Shown: positions 1 to 7,337, counted from the stretch's first letter. The stretch: 8,708 nt of DNA from Nitrospirota bacterium (GCA_016212245.1 JACRGU010000091.1:1-8708), one strand, 5' to 3'. Notes: generated from the letters alone by a model not told the origin. Numbers and translations: made by a program.

Positions 1-281
1 CTTCTGATCTGTTCATAGGGGTTGACTCAGCGCCAATGCACATAGCCGCTGCTGTTGGAACGCCTGTTATCGCCCTTTTTGGCCCGACAAAAGAGAACCG
101 TTGGGGACCATGGGGTAATATACATACCGTTATATCGAAGGCACAGGCACTACCGTGCAAGCCGTGCAAAAGCACTAAGTGCAAGGGAATCGCTTTAAGA
201 AGCTGTATGGAGGCAATTTCTCCTGGTGAAGTTAAAAGAGCCATCGAGCAGATTATCAATAAACACAGCGAATTTACTTAA
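1..281 (+). CDS. Glycosyltransferase family 9 (LPS heptosyltransferase-like), C-terminal part
   Basis: The gene is cut by the window start; its reading frame runs from base 3 to the TAA at 279-281. The visible 92 residues are the end of the C-terminal nucleotide-sugar-binding domain of GT9 enzymes, which add heptose or related sugars to the LPS core on the cytoplasmic face of the inner membrane. The hallmark is the stretch FIGVDSAPMHIAAAVGTP followed by ALFGPT, the donor-binding segment of the family. After it comes a cysteine-rich segment (CKPCKSTKC, then SCM and ISP) that is common in GT9 heptosyltransferases, and a final helix. An ATG at 36 lies inside the conserved motif and is not a true start. 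The acceptor and exact donor cannot be read from this fragment. It is separated from the next gene by 79 bases and may belong to a different transcript. Confidence 0.9.
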   Translation, partial: SDLFIGVDSAPMHIAAAVGTPVIALFGPTKENRWGPWGNIHTVISKAQALPCKPCKSTKCKGIALRSCMEAISPGEVKRAIEQIINKHSEFT

Positions 282-299
282 ATAGTGGCTCCCTATGCA

Positions 300-315
300 T
301 AGTCATCATTGACTA
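300..315. promoter_or_regulatory. Small perfect dyad, possible operator
   Basis: TAGTCA (300-305) and TGACTA (310-315) are perfect inverted repeats separated by TCAT. The second arm overlaps the candidate -35 box TTGACT at 309-314. A repressor site would be well placed here. The arms are only 6 bases and no known regulator's consensus is recognised, so chance occurrence in AT-rich DNA is quite possible. No run of T follows on the + strand, so it is not an intrinsic terminator for the upstream gene. Confidence 0.25.
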
Positions 316-336
316 AATAAAAAACTATATGCTAAT
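309..336 (+). promoter_or_regulatory. Candidate sigma-70-type promoter for the nonulosonate operon
   Basis: TTGACT at 309-314 matches five of six bases of the -35 consensus. After a 16-base spacer, GCTAAT at 331-336 matches four of six bases of the -10 consensus. The site lies in the only real intergenic gap of the window, just ahead of the first biosynthetic gene. Transcription would start near base 343, leaving a very short leader before the ribosome binding site at 347-353. This is read by eye only; readthrough from the upstream glycosyltransferase is also possible because no terminator is visible between the two genes. Confidence 0.35.
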
Positions 337-346
337 TTTTAGATTT

Positions 347-353
347 AGAGGAG
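347..353 (+). promoter_or_regulatory. Ribosome binding site that fixes a TTG start
   Basis: AGAGGAG at 347-353 is a strong Shine-Dalgarno sequence 7 bases before TTG at 361. An in-frame TAG at 346-348 blocks any longer reading frame, and no ATG or GTG lies between it and the TTG. The product from this TTG begins with the expected first beta strand of the epimerase fold (GKKIAVVITSRA), so the non-ATG start is well supported. Confidence 0.7.
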
Positions 354-360
354 ATTTAGC

Positions 361-1515
361 TTGGGCAAAAAAATAGCAGTAGTAATAACCAGCCGTGCAA
401 GTTACGCGAGGATTAAGACAGCCCTGAAGGCAATCAATCGCCATCCAGACCTTCAATTACAGCTTATTACAGGTGCATCTGTTCTCCTCGAAAAATATGG
501 AACTGCTGTCAATGTTATAGCGAAGGACGGCTTTGATATAGCAGAGCGGGTTTATATGATAGTTGAGGGTGAAACACCTGTAACAATGGCCAAAAGTGTT
601 GGGCTTGGTATCATAGAGATAACAACAGCCCTTGATAATCTTAAACCTGCCGTTGTTATAACAGTCGCTGATAGATTTGAGACCATCGCAACAGCCATAG
701 CAGCCTCATATATTAATATCCCGGTTGTTCACGTTCAGGGTGGTGAAGTTACTGGTTCTATTGATGAAAAGGTAAGGCACTCAATAACCAAGCTCTCGGA
801 TTATCATTTTGTCTCTAATGAAAAGGCAGCAGAACGGGTTATTAAAATGGGTGAATTTTCAGACAGGGTTTTTGTTACTGGATGTCCATCTATAGACCTG
901 GCGGCTGAGGTGCAGAAGAATCCTGAAATAAATTTCGACCCCTTTAAAAAATATGGTGGTGTCGGAGCCACCTTAGATATTCAAAAGCCTTATATAATTC
1001 TTATGCAGCATCCAGTTACAACTGAATATGCGATGGCGAAGGAACAGATGTGGCAGACACTGATGGCTGTTTATAATATGGACATTCAATGTATGATATT
1101 CTGGCCAAATGTTGATGCTGGCTCAGACGCTACATCAAAGGCGATAAGGACCTTTAGAGAGGTCTACAAACCAGACCTGATGCACTTCTTTAAAAATATA
1201 CCGCCTGAGGATTTCCTGAAGCTCTTGATAAACTCGGCATGTATAGTTGGTAACTCAAGTGTTGGGATAAGAGAATGTTCTTTTCTCGGTGTTCCAGCTG
1301 TGAATATAGGTTCCAGGCAAGCAGGTAGGGAGCGTGGCAGAAACGTCATAGATGTTGACTATGATTCTGGACAGATTCAGGAGGCGATAAGCCAACATCT
1401 ATATAATGGAAAATATAGAGGTGATGTTATATATGGTGATGGAAGGGCAGGTGAAAGGATTGCTGATATCCTCGCCTCCCTTGATTTAACACAGAAGACA
1501 AGGCTGGCATATTAA
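361..1515 (+). CDS. neuC: UDP-N-acetylglucosamine 2-epimerase, hydrolysing (NeuC type)
   Basis: 384 residues, the usual length of the family, from a TTG start with a strong ribosome binding site. The family releases UDP from UDP-GlcNAc (or UDP-N,N'-diacetylbacillosamine) while inverting C2, giving free ManNAc or its 2,4-diacetamido-6-deoxy analogue, the first committed step to sialic or legionaminic acid in the cytoplasm. Visible GT-B-fold epimerase motifs are ADRFET (Asp104, Glu107), QGGEVTGSIDEKVRHS (residues 126-141, with Glu129, Asp135 and His140), MQHPVTTE (His217) and GNSSVGIRE (297-305) in the C-terminal UDP-binding half. The GGEVTG...DE..RH form is typical of the hydrolysing NeuC/LegG group rather than the non-hydrolysing WecB/MnaA group. 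Its TAA overlaps the ATG of the neuB-like gene by one base, so the two are translationally coupled. Which UDP-sugar it uses cannot be told from sequence, and no bacillosamine-forming dehydratase or aminotransferase lies in the window. Confidence 0.9.
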   Translation: MGKKIAVVITSRASYARIKTALKAINRHPDLQLQLITGASVLLEKYGTAVNVIAKDGFDIAERVYMIVEGETPVTMAKSVGLGIIEITTALDNLKPAVVITVADRFETIATAIAASYINIPVVHVQGGEVTGSIDEKVRHSITKLSDYHFVSNEKAAERVIKMGEFSDRVFVTGCPSIDLAAEVQKNPEINFDPFKKYGGVGATLDIQKPYIILMQHPVTTEYAMAKEQMWQTLMAVYNMDIQCMIFWPNVDAGSDATSKAIRTFREVYKPDLMHFFKNIPPEDFLKLLINSACIVGNSSVGIRECSFLGVPAVNIGSRQAGRERGRNVIDVDYDSGQIQEAISQHLYNGKYRGDVIYGDGRAGERIADILASLDLTQKTRLAY

Positions 1516-2318
1516 TGGGTAGATTTACAAAGATAATAGCAGAAGTAGCGTCCAACCACGGTGGTGATATTACACTTGCAAAGGAATTTATAAGAATTGC
1601 AGCAGATATCGGTGTTGATTATATCAAGTTTCAATCATGGCAGGTGTCAAAACTTTCAAAAGATGATCCACAGTATGATTGGTTTTGCAGGTCTGAGTTG
1701 TCCGACAGTGCGCATTACGAACTCATGGAAGAATGTAGCAAACGGAATATAAAGTTTTTAACCACGGTATTTGACATAGACAGAATAGAGTTTCTTAAGG
1801 GACTGGGACTTGATGAGATAAAGGTGGCAAGTCCTGATCTTGGAAGTTACCGTTTGCTTAATTTATTAAAAGGGAACTTTGGGCATATCATTGTCTCAAC
1901 AGGTATGCACTACAAAGAAGAAATTGAGAAGGCTGCGGAGATATTAGCCGGTACTAATTTTACATTCCTGCACTGTGCATCTATCTACCCAACACCCATA
2001 GAAAATGTCAACCTCGCCAGGATGCAATGGCTTAAGAAATTTACTCCCAGCGTAGGCTACAGTGACCATACTGTTGGTGTAGAAGCTGTCAAGATTGCAA
2101 TAGCGCAAAAGGCATCATACATTGAAAAACACTTTTGTCTTGGAAGGTATGGCCCGGGAAGGGTTATGCCACTGGATGCCACGCCTGAACAGATGTCCGA
2201 GATTGTCAAATTTGCTGAGTTAGTATATTTGATGCTCGGTAACAATCAGGACGACCTGTCTGAACCTGAGAAAATGGCCCGGCAGCGGTTTGTGGGTAGA
2301 TTCGGAAACAATAGGTGA
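1515..2318 (+). CDS. neuB: NeuB-type nonulosonic acid synthase, core domain only (no SAF domain)
   Basis: Predicted to condense phosphoenolpyruvate with a ManNAc-type sugar to give a nine-carbon 2-keto-3-deoxy acid. The protein is a TIM barrel with IAEVASNHGGD near the N-terminus, KFQSW (38-42), TTVFD (83-87), STGM (128-131), HCASIYPTP (153-161), GYSDHT (181-186) and IEKHF (203-207). His185 and His206 are 21 residues apart, the same spacing as the two Mn-binding histidines (215 and 236) of the meningococcal enzyme. Known NeuB and PseI enzymes are about 340-350 residues and end in a SAF (antifreeze-like) domain that reaches into the partner subunit's active site. This protein stops at 267 residues, just after the barrel. 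The next gene starts at the stop codon, so there is no room for a frameshifted remnant. The motif SNHGGD differs from the usual NHNGD. The substrate may therefore differ from that of classical NeuB. Confidence 0.85.
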   Translation: MGRFTKIIAEVASNHGGDITLAKEFIRIAADIGVDYIKFQSWQVSKLSKDDPQYDWFCRSELSDSAHYELMEECSKRNIKFLTTVFDIDRIEFLKGLGLDEIKVASPDLGSYRLLNLLKGNFGHIIVSTGMHYKEEIEKAAEILAGTNFTFLHCASIYPTPIENVNLARMQWLKKFTPSVGYSDHTVGVEAVKIAIAQKASYIEKHFCLGRYGPGRVMPLDATPEQMSEIVKFAELVYLMLGNNQDDLSEPEKMARQRFVGRFGNNR

Positions 2319-3016
2319 TGCCACTGGTTTTAGGGATTATCCCTGCAAGGGGTGGGTCAAAAGGAATTCCAAAGAAAAATATCGCCTTGCTTGTTGGCAG
2401 ACTCCTTATTGAATATACCTTTGATGCAGCAAAGGGAAGTAAATTGATTGACAGGTTAATCCTTACAACAGATGATGAAGAAATTGCAGAGGTTGGAAGA
2501 AAAAACGGGATTGAAATTCCATTTATAAGGCCAAAGGAGTTAGCAGCGGATGATACACCAACACTTCCGGTAATCAAACATGCTGTGGATTTTATGGAGA
2601 ATGAGTTTAAATACATGCCTGATATGATTGTAATCTTACAGCCCACGGCGCCTCTAAGGAAGGCCAGACATATAGATGAGGCCCTCAATCTACTGATTAA
2701 TTCTGATGCCGACTCTATAGTAAGCGTGGTTGAGGTCCCGCATCAATATAATCCATATTTCATCATGGAGATTACTGATGGAAAACTCTCTTTTTATCGA
2801 AAGGAGGGATTGAATTTTACCAGGAGGCAGGATTTGCCAAAGACATATTCGCGGAATGGGGCTGTTTATGCCTTTAGGCTAAAAACCTTGAAAGAGAAAA
2901 ATAGCATTTATGGAGATAAATGCCTGCCTTACATTATGGATTTTAGCGAATCTATTAATATTGACAGCTTAGATGATTTAAGGATAGCCGAGCTTTTTAT
3001 TAAGAAGGCACCATGA
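2318..3016 (+). CDS. neuA: CMP-nonulosonate (acylneuraminate) cytidylyltransferase
   Basis: Predicted to activate the nine-carbon acid with CTP, giving the CMP-sugar donor and pyrophosphate in the cytoplasm. The 232 residues match the usual single-domain length. The signature IIPARGGSKGIPKKN near the N-terminus binds CTP. LQPTAPLR (107-114), RRQDLPKTYSRNGAVYAF (ending in the Tyr-Ser-Arg-Asn-Gly segment at 177-181) and SINIDSLDDL (212-221, with the metal-binding acidic residues) follow in the normal order. The ATG at 2318 overlaps the TGA of the synthase gene as TGATG, which suggests coupled translation. A GTG at 2315, one codon earlier, would also work and gives the same protein plus one residue. 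The gene ends in an ATGA overlap with the radical SAM gene. The family also includes CMP-legionaminic and CMP-pseudaminic synthetases, so the exact sugar is open. Confidence 0.9.
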   Translation: MPLVLGIIPARGGSKGIPKKNIALLVGRLLIEYTFDAAKGSKLIDRLILTTDDEEIAEVGRKNGIEIPFIRPKELAADDTPTLPVIKHAVDFMENEFKYMPDMIVILQPTAPLRKARHIDEALNLLINSDADSIVSVVEVPHQYNPYFIMEITDGKLSFYRKEGLNFTRRQDLPKTYSRNGAVYAFRLKTLKEKNSIYGDKCLPYIMDFSESINIDSLDDLRIAELFIKKAP

Positions 3017-4545
3017 GGGTCCTATTAATAAATCCATTCTTCCCCACTTCAAGGACCCCTGATAAAAAGAGATGGTACAGTTATTTCCCCTTCGGGATAG
3101 CATATGTGGCGAGCTATCTCATACAGAAGGGCGTGGATGTTGAGGTGCTGGATGTACTCGGTGAATGTCTCTCCATAGAAGAGGCAAAGGATAGGATAAA
3201 AAATACCACAGCCGATGTTGTGGGCATCACAGGGATGTCAAGCCAGTATTTATATGTAAAGGGGCTTGCGAGTTTTATAAAGAAGACCTTAAATGTACCT
3301 GTAATACTTGGTGGTGCACTTTCCACTTACAGCTATGAAACTGTATTGAAGAATACAGATGTTGATATCTGTGTCATTGGTGAAGGGGAGTTTGCGTCCT
3401 ATGAAATTATAGAAAACCTTAACAACCCTTCGAGGGTCAAAGGGATAGCATTTAAGAAGGGCACTAACATAGATGTTACAGCTTCAAGGACCCCAACAAG
3501 AAATAGAGATATCATACCCTTCCCTGCCTATAAACTTTTTGACATGGAACGGTATACAAGAACCTCATTATACAGTGAGGCGAAGACTGCAAAAAGGTAT
3601 ACTGATTTAAAATGTGCCTATTTAATTACAGGGACAGGGTGTCCCTTCAAATGTAATTTTTGCTCAAAAACCTTATCTGTTGGATACAGGTCGGTGGATA
3701 ATATTATTGAAGAGATTAAATATCTGATGGAAACCTATAATGTAAAGGGGTTCCATTTCGGTGATGAGCTTCTGGTTATCAACCGTAAACGTATGATTGA
3801 ATTTGCGCAAAAAGTAAAGCCACTAAATATTCTGTGGGCCGGTCAGGCGAGGGTGGACACAGTAGATTACGAATTGCTCAAGATTATGAAGGAATCAGGT
3901 TGTGTTGCAATAGGTTACGGGATAGAGTCAGGAAGTCAAAGGCTTTTAGATGCAATGAATAAAGGAGTCAAATTAAAACAAACAGAGAATGCTATGAGAT
4001 GGGCTATGGATTTGGGACTTGAGATGAAGATACAGCTTATGATTGGGTATCCAGGAGAAGACCAGACAACACTTCAGGAAACAGTTGATTTTTTTAAGAG
4101 GATTGGCCACCCTGGTAGAAGGTTCAACATCTTTACACCACTGCCTGGTAGTAAGACATATAATGACTGTATCAGAGATGGCCTGATAGAAGATGAGGAG
4201 GACTATCTTCACAAACTGTCTCTGGGTGAATATGGTTTTACCTTCAGTAAACCCCTCATGAATTTCAGCAATTTTAGTGATGAAGAACTAATCGAAAAGA
4301 GGCAGTGGGCTGAAAAGGAAATGGTCAAGAACTATAAGAGATATCTTCTTAAACACCCGAAATCGCTTTTAGGACATATCGGTAAAGAAATAGGTCCTTT
4401 TATAAAAAAGCAGTTTAAAAAATATTCGAGATACTTTACATTGTCTTATTATCGTAAAAAGATGAAAAAAGGTAAGATTGATAAAAAGATAAGAAAAAGA
4501 GATTCCGCATACAGGTACTTCCTCTGGCTGGATGACATTTCCTGA
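3013..4545 (+). CDS. B12-binding-domain radical SAM protein
   Basis: 510 residues. The N-terminal part (about 1-150) has the cobalamin-binding Rossmann-like pattern: MRVLLINPF, YFPFGIAYVASYLIQKG, VEVLD, VGITGMSS, PVILGGAL and DICVIGEGE. The radical SAM domain follows with GTGCPFKCNFCSK; Cys210, Cys214 and Cys217 form the CxxxCxxC [4Fe-4S] site. Downstream are GDELL, ARVD, GYGIESGSQ and MIGYPGED, all typical of the class B / BchE-HpnP-like group. The last 80 or so residues are a strongly basic tail rich in Lys, Arg and Tyr, perhaps a membrane- or partner-contacting extension. Members methylate or rearrange unactivated carbons in lipids, tetrapyrroles and natural products; the substrate here is not known. 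Its start overlaps the stop of neuA by four bases (ATGA), with AAGAAGG just upstream as ribosome binding site. It is therefore co-translated with the sugar-acid genes, suggesting it modifies the sugar, the glycan or its lipid carrier (inference). Confidence 0.85.
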   Translation: MRVLLINPFFPTSRTPDKKRWYSYFPFGIAYVASYLIQKGVDVEVLDVLGECLSIEEAKDRIKNTTADVVGITGMSSQYLYVKGLASFIKKTLNVPVILGGALSTYSYETVLKNTDVDICVIGEGEFASYEIIENLNNPSRVKGIAFKKGTNIDVTASRTPTRNRDIIPFPAYKLFDMERYTRTSLYSEAKTAKRYTDLKCAYLITGTGCPFKCNFCSKTLSVGYRSVDNIIEEIKYLMETYNVKGFHFGDELLVINRKRMIEFAQKVKPLNILWAGQARVDTVDYELLKIMKESGCVAIGYGIESGSQRLLDAMNKGVKLKQTENAMRWAMDLGLEMKIQLMIGYPGEDQTTLQETVDFFKRIGHPGRRFNIFTPLPGSKTYNDCIRDGLIEDEEDYLHKLSLGEYGFTFSKPLMNFSNFSDEELIEKRQWAEKEMVKNYKRYLLKHPKSLLGHIGKEIGPFIKKQFKKYSRYFTLSYYRKKMKKGKIDKKIRKRDSAYRYFLWLDDIS

Positions 4546-4568
4546 AGGTTAAAACTGCGCAGGGTATT

Positions 4569-5960
4569 ATGAAAAAAGAGACTCAAAAAACTGTATTTAT
4601 TATACTCGGGTTCGGGATGGACATCCGCAATGTACTCAAGACCGATATTTTCAGTATGCTTAAATCTGAACCTGATATAAGGCTGGTTATCTTTTCTCCC
4701 CTTGCAGATGAGGCCTTTAAGAAAGAATATGAAAGTGACAATGTAATAGTGGAGCCGACCCCATCACATAGAGGTTTTTTAACTAGAAGAATCCTTGCAA
4801 TAAAAAGATATGTATGGATTAAAAGCACAGATGTTCAGACTATAAAAATCAGAAAACCGACAATTACACGAATAGTTAAAAGTAGAGACATTTTTTTCGG
4901 AAAGATAGCCAGAGCTATAGTACGAGACGATTCTAAATTATTGAAAATACTTAATAGGCTTCAGTTATTCTTTTTTAGGGATAAAAAGGCAAAATATTAT
5001 TTTGACAGATACAAACCTGACCTGGTCTTTTATACCACCTTATACGCAAGAGACATATGTCTCGAAATAGAAGCGCAGAAAAGGGGCATAAAAACAGTAT
5101 GTCTTATCCACAGTTGGGACAACCCGACTGCAAAGGGGGTATTTCCTGTTGTGCCTGATAAAATAGTTGTATGGAATGAGATACTGAAGGAAGAGATTGC
5201 AAAGCACCACGAATATCCAGGAAAAGATATCTATGTCGCAGGTATCCCTCAATTTGACATTTACTATGATAAGACCAGATTTATGACGAAAGAGCAATTT
5301 TTTAAGAAATGGGGTTTAGATTTGTATAAAAAGTTAATAACATATGCAACCCCAATGCACGGACAGGCACCTTTCAGCCCTGATATTGTGAATATCCTTT
5401 ATAATGCCATTAAAGAAAATTATTTTTCTTATCCGTGCCAGTTGCTTATAAGGCTTCATCCCAGGGATTTTAAAGAGCGGTATAAAGATTTTGAGGGGTT
5501 GAATGGTATCATTATCCAGATGCCAGGGAGAGAGGCTGATGTGAAAGATCGCTGGAACCCTACAGAAGAGGATATGCTGACATTGGCCGAAACCATGTAT
5601 TACTCTGATGTCCTTATTAATGTCGCATCAACTATTGCAATAGATGCGGTTACCTTTGATACCCCAGTGGTATGTATCGGTTTTGACGGCTACCAGGAAA
5701 AACCTTATCTTTCCTCATGCAGGAGATTCTACGATTATGACCACATAAAAAATATTGTTGCTACGAAAGGGGTCAGGGTCGCCTATTCCAGGGAAGAACT
5801 TTTAAGATTCACTGATTTATATTTGAAAAGCCCTGATATAGATGCTGAAGGGAGGGAAAAGATAAGGAAAGAGCAATGCTGGAGGCTTGACGGCAATTCT
5901 GGCAAACGAACAGCAGATTTTATATTGCGATATTTAAATGGTATACAGCAGCCTGTTTAA
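4569..5960 (+). CDS. Uncharacterised GT-B-like protein, paralogue A (putative glycosyltransferase)
   Basis: 463 residues, no signal peptide or membrane segment, many aromatic and basic residues. I do not recognise a named family with certainty. The layout suggests two Rossmann-like halves. The N-terminal half has VFIILGFGMDIRNVL, LVIFSP and KPDLVFYTT, then LIHSWDN (His181-Asn185) with TAKG, VVWNEILKEE and GIPQFDIYY. The C-terminal half has LIRLHPRD (His297-Pro298), YYSDVLINVASTIAIDA (Ser354-Thr355), DTPVVCIGFDGYQ and a final EGREKIRKEQC-W..DGN.GKR segment. An Arg-x-His-Pro plus Ser-Thr pair in a GT-B C-terminal half is seen in bacterial sialyltransferases, Kdo-type capsule transferases and CDP-glycerol phosphotransferases, so a transferase using a nucleotide-activated donor is likely. 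It follows the radical SAM gene after 23 bases, with AGGG at 4561-4564 as a weak ribosome binding site. The next gene is a close paralogue. Use of a CMP-nonulosonate made by the upstream genes is inference. Confidence 0.75.
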   Translation: MKKETQKTVFIILGFGMDIRNVLKTDIFSMLKSEPDIRLVIFSPLADEAFKKEYESDNVIVEPTPSHRGFLTRRILAIKRYVWIKSTDVQTIKIRKPTITRIVKSRDIFFGKIARAIVRDDSKLLKILNRLQLFFFRDKKAKYYFDRYKPDLVFYTTLYARDICLEIEAQKRGIKTVCLIHSWDNPTAKGVFPVVPDKIVVWNEILKEEIAKHHEYPGKDIYVAGIPQFDIYYDKTRFMTKEQFFKKWGLDLYKKLITYATPMHGQAPFSPDIVNILYNAIKENYFSYPCQLLIRLHPRDFKERYKDFEGLNGIIIQMPGREADVKDRWNPTEEDMLTLAETMYYSDVLINVASTIAIDAVTFDTPVVCIGFDGYQEKPYLSSCRRFYDYDHIKNIVATKGVRVAYSREELLRFTDLYLKSPDIDAEGREKIRKEQCWRLDGNSGKRTADFILRYLNGIQQPV

Positions 5961-5966
5961 GACAGA

Positions 5967-7334
5967 ATGAAAAAAGAAAAGGTCATTTTCATAATACTGG
6001 AGTTTGGTACTGCCATAAGGAATGTCTTGAGGACCGATATCTTTAAAATCCTCAAGGCTCAGAAGGACATAAAGATAGTTATTTTTTCTCCTATTGTAGA
6101 TGAAAGTTTTAGAAGAGAATTTGAGAGTGAAAATGTAATAGTCGAGCCTAACCCCAAACATAGAGATTTTCTTACCAGAGGGATTGAATCAATTAAAAAA
6201 TATGTATGGGCAAAAGGCACAGGTGTAGCTACTTTAAAGATAAAAAGAAAACACAAACCTATAGTAAAACCCAGATATGCATTGATGGGTAAAATACTGA
6301 TGGGCATTGTAGGCGACCATTTTAAACTGCTTAATATCTTGAATAGGCTTCAGGTCTTCTTTTTTAAGGATTCAAAGGCAGATTATTATTTTGATAAATA
6401 TAAACCAGATCTGGTTTTTTACACTACAATGTATGCAAAAGACCCATGCATTGAGATAGAAGCTAAGAAGAGAAATATAAAGACTATTAACCTTATTCAT
6501 AGTTGGGATAATTTAACTATAAAGGGTCCATTTGCTGCAGTGCCTGATAAGACAGTCGTGTGGAACGAGATACTTAAAGAGGAATTAATTAAGTATCATA
6601 ATTTTCCAGAAAATGATATTTATATTTCAGGTATTCCGCAGTTTGATATCTATTTCAATAAGAACGAATTTTCCACAAAAGAAGAATTTTTTAAAAAGTG
6701 GGGATTAGATAAAGATAAAAAGTTGTTAACTTACGCAAGCGCAGTTCCAGGAATAGCACCGTATAACCAGGACATTGTAGAAATCCTGTATGATGCGCTA
6801 AAGAATGAGCAGTTTAATTATCCCTGCCAGATTGTGGTCAGGTTGCACCCGAAAGACAATTATGAACTATTCAAGAAGTTCGAGGGATTAGACGATATTG
6901 TTATACAGAAACCAGGCAGACCTGCAGATGTCAGAGATAAATGGAACCCAACGCATGAAGATATGAAAACACTTGCGGAATTGATGTGTTATTCTGATGT
7001 TGTTGTCAATATAGCTTCAACAATAACAATAGATGCAGTTGCCTTTGATACTCCGGTAGTATGTATCGGTTTTGATGGATATCAGCAAAGACCCTATAGC
7101 AGATCCTGTAAACGGTATTACGATTATGACCACTTTAAAAACATAGTTAACTCTGGAGGTGTAAGAATTTCATATTCAAAAGAAGATCTGATTAAACATA
7201 TTAATGTTTATCTTGCAGAACCCTCTTTGGATATTGAGGGAAGAGAAAAAATCAGGAAAGGGCAGTGCTGGAAGCTTGATGGAAATGCCGGGAAACGTAC
7301 TGCTGAATTTACTTTACAGTATCTGGAAGAATAG
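5967..7334 (+). CDS. Uncharacterised GT-B-like protein, paralogue B (putative glycosyltransferase)
   Basis: 455 residues, aligned end to end with the preceding gene product and by eye identical at more than half of positions. All landmark motifs are kept: FIILEFGTAIRNVL, KPDLVFYTT, LIHSWDN (from His178), VVWNEILKEE, GIPQFDIYF, VRLHPKD (His294-Pro295), NIASTITIDA (Ser351-Thr352), DTPVVCIGFDGYQ and the C-terminal GREKIRK..CW.LDGN.GKR. Differences cluster around residues 80-120. This is the mark of an old tandem duplication with retained catalytic machinery and possibly altered acceptor or membrane contacts. It starts only 6 bases after the stop of paralogue A with no strong ribosome binding site, so translation probably relies on reinitiation from the upstream gene. 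No secretion signal is seen; it should act in the cytoplasm or at the inner face of the membrane. Same functional caveats as for its neighbour. Confidence 0.75.
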   Translation: MKKEKVIFIILEFGTAIRNVLRTDIFKILKAQKDIKIVIFSPIVDESFRREFESENVIVEPNPKHRDFLTRGIESIKKYVWAKGTGVATLKIKRKHKPIVKPRYALMGKILMGIVGDHFKLLNILNRLQVFFFKDSKADYYFDKYKPDLVFYTTMYAKDPCIEIEAKKRNIKTINLIHSWDNLTIKGPFAAVPDKTVVWNEILKEELIKYHNFPENDIYISGIPQFDIYFNKNEFSTKEEFFKKWGLDKDKKLLTYASAVPGIAPYNQDIVEILYDALKNEQFNYPCQIVVRLHPKDNYELFKKFEGLDDIVIQKPGRPADVRDKWNPTHEDMKTLAELMCYSDVVVNIASTITIDAVAFDTPVVCIGFDGYQQRPYSRSCKRYYDYDHFKNIVNSGGVRISYSKEDLIKHINVYLAEPSLDIEGREKIRKGQCWKLDGNAGKRTAEFTLQYLEE

Positions 7335-7337
7335 GAA

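Noticed and set aside
2299..2318. Possible frameshift hiding a lost SAF domain of the synthase
   Set aside because: The next gene begins at the stop codon and encodes an intact cytidylyltransferase from its first residues, so there is no sequence left that could code the missing domain.
2206..2688. 160-residue open frame on the minus strand
   Set aside because: It lies wholly opposite the ends of the well-supported neuB- and neuA-type genes, has low-complexity Ser/Ile-rich content and no recognisable motif; an antisense shadow.
4555..4562. Palindrome CTGCGCAG in the gap before paralogue A
   Set aside because: Only 8 bases with no loop or T tract; too short to call a terminator or operator.
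4569..7334. Recent duplication or mobile-element-mediated tandem repeat
   Set aside because: The two genes are similar as proteins but their DNA differs throughout at third positions, and no flanking direct repeats or transposase are seen; the duplication looks old.
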